From Bacillus sp. FJAT-18017 (lineage in GTDB: Bacteria > Bacillota > Bacilli > Bacillales > Cytobacillaceae), in NCBI RefSeq assembly GCF_001278805.1, contig NZ_CP012602.1, positions 2,386,001-2,450,000 of the forward strand: DNA of 64,000 nucleotides, given 5' to 3'. The notes beneath the pieces were generated by a model. The model made no database searches. It had not been told where the DNA came from and saw nothing but the letters and a program-made list of their open reading frames with translations. The position numbers and the translations under genes are program-made. Shown piece by piece: positions 59,377 through 64,000 of the stretch. Positions within the stretch are counted from its first letter, which is position 1, and each line of letters begins with the position of its first letter.

Positions 59377-60296
59377 TTTTAAACTTTATTAAGAGAAGGG
59401 GGGAGCCAGCAATAGAGGTTATCCAAATTGGTTCTTTTACCTTTATGACGAAATGGGTTGTTCTAGGTATTTCCATTATACTCGGTCTAATTTTACTGAA
59501 GCTATGGCTGCTGCGTACCCAAAAAAACGAAACTGGAAAACGATTATTTGATTTGGCGTTTAACAGTGTATTTTTAGGTCTTCTGATTTGGAAAGGCAGT
59601 TTGCTGCTGTTTGAGCCGAAATTAATAATTGAGAGTCCAATGTCGTTATTGTATTTCCACGGAGGAACAAAGGGAATCATTTTCGGAACGTTAGGTGCGT
59701 TCATTTATTACTTGTTCAAAGCCAGGAAACTAAAATTACCTAACCGTATGATTTTGCAGTCAACACTTGTATTTGCCATTGCAGCTATGAGTGGGTCTTT
59801 TTTATTGAATTTCATTTTAAATGACGATACAACGGACGTACAAACAGCTTCAACCAAAACAGAAGTAGGGCTGCGGGAAGGAAATATAGCACCTGATTTT
59901 CAGATAAAAACCTTAGATGGTGCTGACGTTAAACTGTCTGAGTTGCGAGGTAAAAAGATTATCGTGAATTTCTGGGCAACCTGGTGTCCTCCATGTAAAG
60001 CTGAAATACCCCATATGCAGGATTTTTATGACTCAGTAGATAAAACCAAAGTAGAGATTCTCGCGATTAACTTGACCACAACAGAGAAAAATACGGGAAG
60101 TGTAAAGGAATTCGTAACAGATAAAAACGTAACTTTTCCTGTTTTACTCGACGAGGATGGAGACATAAGCGACCAATATCAAGCGATAACAATTCCAACC
60201 AGTTATCTGATAGATACAAAAGGAATTGTCCGAAAGAAAATAGTCGGGCCGATGGATAAAGATATGATGAATCAATTAATTAAAAGTATTAATTGA
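59373..60296 (+). CDS. Membrane-anchored TlpA/ResA-like thioredoxin
   Basis: About 290-307 residues. Four hydrophobic segments in the first 150 (KWVVLGISIILGLILLKLWL, LAFNSVFLGLLIWKGSLLLF, FHGGTKGIIFGTLGAFIYYL, ILQSTLVFAIAAMSGSFLLN) are followed by an outside thioredoxin domain: APDFQIKTLDGADVKLSELRG, NFWATWCPPCKAEIPHMQ with the CPPC redox pair, and the cis-Pro TIPTSYLID. Likely a disulfide reductase. The start is unclear: TTG 59373 overlaps the upstream stop but lacks a ribosome site, while GAAGGGGGGAG is followed 6 bases later by ATA, and the first ATG is 59443. Confidence 0.85.
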   Translation: MILNFIKRRGEPAIEVIQIGSFTFMTKWVVLGISIILGLILLKLWLLRTQKNETGKRLFDLAFNSVFLGLLIWKGSLLLFEPKLIIESPMSLLYFHGGTKGIIFGTLGAFIYYLFKARKLKLPNRMILQSTLVFAIAAMSGSFLLNFILNDDTTDVQTASTKTEVGLREGNIAPDFQIKTLDGADVKLSELRGKKIIVNFWATWCPPCKAEIPHMQDFYDSVDKTKVEILAINLTTTEKNTGSVKEFVTDKNVTFPVLLDEDGDISDQYQAITIPTSYLIDTKGIVRKKIVGPMDKDMMNQLIKSIN

Positions 60297-60356
60297 TAAA
60301 ATTTTATGAGTATAGGTTAGTTAGAGCATTATAACTTATTTATATCCGAAATTATA

Positions 60357-60387
60357 GCTGCCACTGGAAACTTCAGTGGCGGCTTTT
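60357..60387 (+). terminator. Terminator of the thioredoxin gene
   Basis: GCTGCCACTG and CAGTGGCGGC, followed by TTTTAAT. Confidence 0.75.
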
Positions 60388-60402
60388 AATATAAAACAAA
60401 CC

Positions 60403-60427
60403 AAAAAACCCTGCCTTGCAGGGTTTC
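60403..60427 (-). terminator. Terminator of the 60429-60647 gene
   Basis: On the minus strand AAACCCTGC and GCAGGGTTT, followed by a T-run. Confidence 0.75.
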
Positions 60428-60428
60428 A

Positions 60429-60647
60429 TTAGCTGGGATCCGCTTCATCCAGGGAAACAATCGTTACGTTGGTTGTATTTCCTTCTTTAATGTCCTGTTG
60501 GGATGCCTCGATTCCAAGGCCTTTATTATCTTCCATGCCAGGGGCAATGGTAGCCTCATTACGTCTGCCTTTTTCTTTCATCAAAATAAACACCTCGCCA
60601 TAATATTCTTCAGAAACAGTATCTGCCTCTGGCTCATTTTTATCCAT
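60429..60647 (-). CDS. Small acidic protein of unknown function
   Basis: 72 residues. Very polar (MDKNEPEADTVSEEYYGEVF) with TIAPGMEDNKGLGIEAS in the middle. AAGGGATA lies just before the minus-strand ATG 60647, and a terminator follows. No family recognised. Confidence 0.5.
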   Translation of the reverse strand: MDKNEPEADTVSEEYYGEVFILMKEKGRRNEATIAPGMEDNKGLGIEASQQDIKEGNTTNVTIVSLDEADPS

Positions 60648-60736
60648 TATCCCTTGGGAGATACTGCTAACTAATTTCCTTATATTAATGAAAATTTGAG
60701 AGACCCTAGAAGTAAATCCGTATTGAGGTGAAAATA

Positions 60737-60856
60737 ATGGCGGACAAAAGGAATAAAAGGAAACAAGTGACGAAAAAACGTCAAGAGAATCAAGTTATGA
60801 TTAAAGGAAAAGGCGACGCCAATCTTTCTCCTGATGCTGGTAAGCCGTTAATTTAA
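60737..60856 (+). CDS. Tiny basic peptide 1
   Basis: 39 residues, Lys/Arg-rich (MADKRNKRKQVTKKRQENQV) with an NLSPDAGKPLI end. GAGGTGA lies 7 bases before ATG. First of three consecutive tiny polar ORFs, each with its own ribosome site. Size and composition recall minor small acid-soluble spore proteins, but I cannot assign it to a known one. Confidence 0.5.
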   Translation: MADKRNKRKQVTKKRQENQVMIKGKGDANLSPDAGKPLI

Positions 60857-60874
60857 TTTAAAGGAGGAACCACA

Positions 60875-61015
60875 ATGAAAACAAAGGACGATTTTTCAAA
60901 AGGGGCAAAAATTACAGATGATGCACACCAATTTGGGCCGCCAAATGGAGGAAGTGTAAATCATCACTCCCCGCAAACCAAAAAGAATGGAGTTCGTGGA
61001 AATACTAAAAAGTAA
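60875..61015 (+). CDS. Tiny polar peptide 2
   Basis: 46 residues (MKTKDDFSKGAKITDDAHQF, then a GPPNGGSVNHHSPQTKKNG segment and a basic end). AAAGGAGG lies about 7 bases before ATG, a very strong site. It begins 18 bases after peptide 1 and is likely in the same transcript. No family recognised. Confidence 0.55.
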   Translation: MKTKDDFSKGAKITDDAHQFGPPNGGSVNHHSPQTKKNGVRGNTKK

Positions 61016-61032
61016 CGGAGATGCATGGGAAA

Positions 61033-61155
61033 ATGACGAATAAAAAAAGATCTTCGCAAACCGGGCCGGCACCAATTGAACAAAGTACAACAGGTTATGG
61101 ATTTGCTCCGGCAGATAAAAAAGACAAAAGTAAAAATAAAAATACAAAGTTGTAA
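61033..61155 (+). CDS. Tiny polar peptide 3
   Basis: 40 residues (MTNKKRSSQTGPAPIEQSTT, then GYGFAPADKKDKSKNKNTKL). Start ATG 61033 or 61021; an ACGGAG site lies just before 61021 and is close to both. Same composition as the two peptides before it. It is 21 bases upstream of the DUF5370-like gene. No family recognised. Confidence 0.45.
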   Translation: MTNKKRSSQTGPAPIEQSTTGYGFAPADKKDKSKNKNTKL

Positions 61156-61176
61156 CACACAGGAGTGGATGCTTGA

Positions 61177-61368
61177 ATGGGAGCAATTGACAGGAATGGC
61201 TACCGCTTTGAACCCGAATTTAGTGTTATAAGCCAAGATGGCGCGATTCATGTTTATAAAAATGGCGAGTTTCTCGAAGAAATCAAATTCTCGTTTGATG
61301 GCAAATACCCCGTCCTCAACGATATCGAGCGCATTGTCGATGACTATTGTGATAAGAAAGGGATATAA
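61177..61368 (+). CDS. YbxH-like small protein (DUF5370)
   Basis: 63 residues: MGAIDRNGYRFEPEFSVISQ, then DGAIHVYKNGEFLEEIKFSF and a C-terminal DIERIVDDYCDKKGI. From memory this pattern fits the Bacillus YbxH/DUF5370 group, which has no known function. AGGAGTGG lies about 8 bases before ATG. It probably ends the transcript of the tiny peptides; a terminator follows. Confidence 0.6.
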   Translation: MGAIDRNGYRFEPEFSVISQDGAIHVYKNGEFLEEIKFSFDGKYPVLNDIERIVDDYCDKKGI

Positions 61369-61385
61369 TAATCCCCGTTACTAAT

Positions 61386-61412
61386 ACCTTTCCAATCGGA
61401 GAGGTTTTTTCT
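61386..61412 (+). terminator. Intrinsic terminator
   Basis: ACCTTTCC and GGAGAGGT with an AATC loop, then TTTTTTC. Confidence 0.82.
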
Positions 61413-61488
61413 TTGGTTTAAAACCGGTGGTTAGGTAACATGAAAGAGGGAAGAGGTTAATGTACATTTTGAGAAACAGGTGAGACAG

Positions 61489-62823
61489 TTGGTACAACAG
61501 GATTTCACAAAAGGGAATATTTATAGCCAGCTAATACGTTTTTCGACTCCTATCATGGTTACGAATATTCTTCAAGTATCTTATCAGTTCATTGACAGTC
61601 TGTGGGTAGGGAATCTGCTTGGTGCAAATGCGCTTGGGGCAATCGCTGTCGCAGGTACAGTCATCTTTACTGTATTATCCTTTATTATCGGGATAAACAA
61701 TGCGTCTTTGACGATTCTTTCACAGCAAAAGGGAATGGAAAGCAATGATGGGTTGAAAAGATACTTAAATGCATTTACGGTGCTGCAGATATTGTTATCA
61801 ATCATTCTTGGTATAGGCGGGTACTTTTTGGCGGAGCCGATTTTAATCATGCTGGACACACCGGCTGAAATGGTTCCGGAAGCGGCAGTGTACCTCAAAA
61901 TCAACTTTCTCTGGATTGGATTCGTTGTCGGATACAATTTTATCAGTACGATTTTGCGTTCATTGGGCGATAGCAGGACACCCCTCTATATTGTGATGGT
62001 TTCGGTTGCCTTGAATGCTCTCCTCGACCCTCTTTTTATTGAAGGTTTGGATTTGGGGATGGCAGGTGCCGCTTATGCCACAATATTATCGCAGGGGTTG
62101 GCTTTCCTTGGAGGGCTGGCGTATATACTAATAAAGGGACTTGCTCCGTTTTCAGTACCATTCTTGCCAGATCGAAAAGAAGTGAGCGTGATTCTGAAAT
62201 TGGGTATCCCAGCAGGGCTTCAGATGGTGGTTATTTCTGCTGGGGTAATGGCTATTATGAGTGTCGTTAATTCATTGGGCGCCGCCGCGACAGCAGGTTT
62301 TGGCGCCGCACAAAGGCTAGACAGCATCATTATGATACCCGCACAGGCACTAGGGACAGCGGTAAACAGCATGGCTGGACAGAATATTGGAGCCGGCAGG
62401 TGGGACAGGGTTCAAAAAATCGCTTTATACGGAACTTTATATAATCTCGCTGTCATGTTCCTAATTGCAGGCGCTACATTTCTTTTTGCGAGAAAAGGAA
62501 TTCAGCTATTTATTAATAATCGTGAAGCCGTTGATTTCGGTACATTGTATCTTAAATTAATTGCATTTACTTATCCGTTTCTCGGCATTAACTTTATTTT
62601 AAATGGAGTCGTTCGTGGTGCTGGTGCGATGATGCAGGTCCTTGTTTTAAATATCATCTCTTTCTGGGTACTCAGGTACCCGCTAACCGCCTTGTTTACA
62701 GCTAATTTTGGCGAAAAAGGCGTAGCACTTGGAATGGGAACAAGCTTTGCAATTAGCAGTGTCATTGCCTTCCTATATTTTAAGTACGGAAAATGGCGGA
62801 AAAAGGAGCTCTTTAGCGACTAG
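61489..62823 (+). CDS. MATE-family multidrug exporter
   Basis: 444 residues from TTG 61489 (AGGTGA 5 bases upstream; GTG 61480 overlaps that site). Twelve helices in two similar halves. DFTKGNIYSQLIRFSTPIMV starts helix 1; ANALGAIAVAGTVIFTVLSF and the second-half GFGAAQRLDSIIMIPAQALG, then NSMAGQNIGAGRWDRVQ are MATE signatures. It exports cationic drugs or metabolites against Na+ or H+. Single-gene unit with its own terminator. Confidence 0.9.
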   Translation: MVQQDFTKGNIYSQLIRFSTPIMVTNILQVSYQFIDSLWVGNLLGANALGAIAVAGTVIFTVLSFIIGINNASLTILSQQKGMESNDGLKRYLNAFTVLQILLSIILGIGGYFLAEPILIMLDTPAEMVPEAAVYLKINFLWIGFVVGYNFISTILRSLGDSRTPLYIVMVSVALNALLDPLFIEGLDLGMAGAAYATILSQGLAFLGGLAYILIKGLAPFSVPFLPDRKEVSVILKLGIPAGLQMVVISAGVMAIMSVVNSLGAAATAGFGAAQRLDSIIMIPAQALGTAVNSMAGQNIGAGRWDRVQKIALYGTLYNLAVMFLIAGATFLFARKGIQLFINNREAVDFGTLYLKLIAFTYPFLGINFILNGVVRGAGAMMQVLVLNIISFWVLRYPLTALFTANFGEKGVALGMGTSFAISSVIAFLYFKYGKWRKKELFSD

Positions 62824-62830
62824 AAAGTAT

Positions 62831-62858
62831 ACAGGCCTTGAAGGCCTCTTTTTTTTGC
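62831..62858 (+). terminator. Terminator of the MATE gene
   Basis: AGGCCTT-GA-AGGCCT followed by CTTTTTTTT. Confidence 0.8.
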
Positions 62859-62964
62859 ATTTTTTTCTTCCGGCTTTGGCTGAATTGGAAACCCTAAAAA
62901 TGGGGAAGGTAATGTGGAATCATTGCAAGATTCCATTTACCCATTACATTCACAGGAGGCCGCC

Positions 62965-63330
62965 ATGACTGTATATGTTTATCAAACTTTTGAAATAAAG
63001 CAGGAAAAGTTTACAGAAGCGTTTAAGACCCTGGAAGAGATCGTCAACTATCGCAATGAGCATTATTCCCACCATATCGAGCTATTGTCGCCGATAACAG
63101 GGCCAGATTATGAATATGTGCTTTTATCCAAATATGAAGGCCTGGCTGAGATGGAACTCCAGAATAAGAAAATGTTCGATGATGAGGAGTATAAAAAGAT
63201 ATTTTCTCCTTTCTTCCTGGAAGATGTTGCCCAGGGGACCATGGCGACATTTATGTACCGTACAGTACAGCATGTCCCAAAACCGGTTTCACAGGATGGC
63301 AATGACAAGGAAGATAAAGAAAAAGAATAA
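62965..63330 (+). CDS. Small protein of unknown function, possible dimeric alpha-beta barrel
   Basis: 121 residues from ATG 62965, with AGGAGG 6 bases upstream. MTVYVYQTFEIKQEKFTEAF, YEYVLLSKYEGLAEMELQNK and GTMATFMYRTVQHV suggest a ferredoxin-like/ABM-type fold; the end is a charged tail (DGNDKEDKEKE). No catalytic residue can be named. It lies upstream of the permease in the same direction, 64 bases apart. Confidence 0.6.
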   Translation: MTVYVYQTFEIKQEKFTEAFKTLEEIVNYRNEHYSHHIELLSPITGPDYEYVLLSKYEGLAEMELQNKKMFDDEEYKKIFSPFFLEDVAQGTMATFMYRTVQHVPKPVSQDGNDKEDKEKE

Positions 63331-63394
63331 AACTATCCTAACCATTAAACATGACTGCGCCTAAAGAAAACATAAACCTATAGGAGGCTGAGCC

Positions 63395-64000
63395 ATGGAT
63401 TTTTATGTCCCCACGGACAAACAAGGGAAAAAGAGCAGTGGATCAAGCAGTGGGAATCTAAAATGGTGGCAATTGTCGATGATAGGAGTTGGGTGCACAA
63501 TTGGCACCGGATTTTTTCTTGGTTCGGCAATCGGAATAAAAACAACAGGACCTTCAATTGTTATTTCGTTCATTCTTGCTGCTTTCGGCACGTATACCGT
63601 TTATAACTTGCTGGCAAAAATGACTGCACAGGATCCCCAGGATGGTTCCTTTTGTTATTACGCGGGAAAGGCGTACGGACAATGGGCGGGCTTCAGCTGC
63701 GGCTGGAATTACTGGTGTTCAAACATACTCATCATGGGAAGCCAATTAACCGCTTTATCTATTTTGTCCCAATTTTGGTTTCCGAATATACCGCTATGGC
63801 TATTTGCAGCAGGCTATGCTATCTTGTCCATCCTCGTTGTCATCACAGGCAACAAGGGATTCGATAAGGTTGAAAACGTGCTGGCTGTCATAAAAACCGC
63901 AGCTATTGTTATGTTTATCATCCTTGCAGGCCTTGCTTTTTTCGGGGTATTTCATGCTGATGTTACGTATCCAGGGTTGCCCGGGTCTATGAAGGAGCTA
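63395..64000 (+). CDS. Amino acid permease, APC family (3' end outside window)
   Basis: 202 residues are visible and the frame is open at the window end. A polar start (MDFYVPTDKQGKKSSGSSSG) is followed by LKWWQLSMIGVGCTIGTGFF, the unwound helix-1 motif (GxG) of APC transporters, then IVISFILAAFGTYTVYNLLA and GSFCYYAGKAYGQWAGFSCG. Such proteins import amino acids with H+ or Na+. The substrate cannot be seen. TAGGAGG lies 7-8 bases before ATG. Confidence 0.88.
   Translation, partial: MDFYVPTDKQGKKSSGSSSGNLKWWQLSMIGVGCTIGTGFFLGSAIGIKTTGPSIVISFILAAFGTYTVYNLLAKMTAQDPQDGSFCYYAGKAYGQWAGFSCGWNYWCSNILIMGSQLTALSILSQFWFPNIPLWLFAAGYAILSILVVITGNKGFDKVENVLAVIKTAAIVMFIILAGLAFFGVFHADVTYPGLPGSMKEL

Overview
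The window reads as a chromosomal segment of a spore-forming member of the Bacillaceae. Evidence: strong AGGAGG-type ribosome sites, frequent TTG/GTG starts, a GerA-type germinant receptor operon, a CsgA-type sigma-G spore protein, a SleL-type spore lysin, a full glgBCDAP operon and a yybP-ykoY (manganese) riboswitch in front of terC. No prophage, insertion sequence or CRISPR array is visible. Both ends are cut: a formate dehydrogenase alpha subunit at the left edge and an amino acid permease at the right edge.

Layout. 1-13.7 kb: formate dehydrogenase 3' end, a DoxX-like membrane protein, a LysM-3D wall protein (YocH type), an interspersed repeat, an Lmo0937-type peptide behind a sigma-B-like promoter, a nitrate-type MFS transporter fused to a PAS domain, a KtrA/KtrC potassium-channel regulator, threonine aldolase, an erythromycin-esterase-like protein, CsgA, a GmhB-like phosphatase, YitT, an MFS exporter and a DUF3231 protein. 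13.9-21.2 kb: YqhV, a four-gene germination operon (order A-C-D-B) and a sulfonate ABC transporter (ssuA-C-B). 21.2-31.5 kb: a ribbon-helix-helix protein, a 52-bp tandem palindromic repeat, Mug glycosylase, a candidate minus-strand small RNA, PpiB, ExoA, a strongly diverged photolyase/cryptochrome, the ccpN-ppsR-ppdK operon and the riboswitch-terC unit. 31.5-35.9 kb: a 20-bp tandem repeat, a Suv3-like RNA helicase, a holin-like type I toxin and a SodF-type superoxide dismutase. 36-44.8 kb: a hairpin-rich leader and glgBCDAP, with a repeat inserted between glgC and glgD. 44.8-54.1 kb: YdcF, a lipoprotein, a quinone-oxidoreductase-like protein, manganese catalase, an MhqO-type dioxygenase, a DUF429 protein, an unpaired CoA-transferase B subunit and a frameshifted Smr-less MutS2. 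54.1-64 kb: an anomalous tRNA-like gene, small conserved proteins, two GH18 proteins, a promoter with a CsoR/CstR-like operator followed by a short frame holding two TGA codons and then a TlpA-like thioredoxin, a run of tiny basic peptides, a MATE exporter and the permease.

How the genes fit together. CcpN (repressor of gluconeogenic genes), PpsR (kinase/phosphatase of PPDK) and PpdK lie in one tight cluster, so transcriptional and post-translational control of the pyruvate/PEP step are genetically linked. The glg operon builds and degrades glycogen. The ger operon, csgA and sleL point to spore formation and germination. The less ordinary material is the non-canonical ATT start of ccpN, the MFS-PAS fusion, the diverged photolyase, the Suv3-like helicase, the odd tRNA, the TGA-interrupted frame under a metal/persulfide-type operator, the candidate small RNA, and several repeat families and structured leaders.
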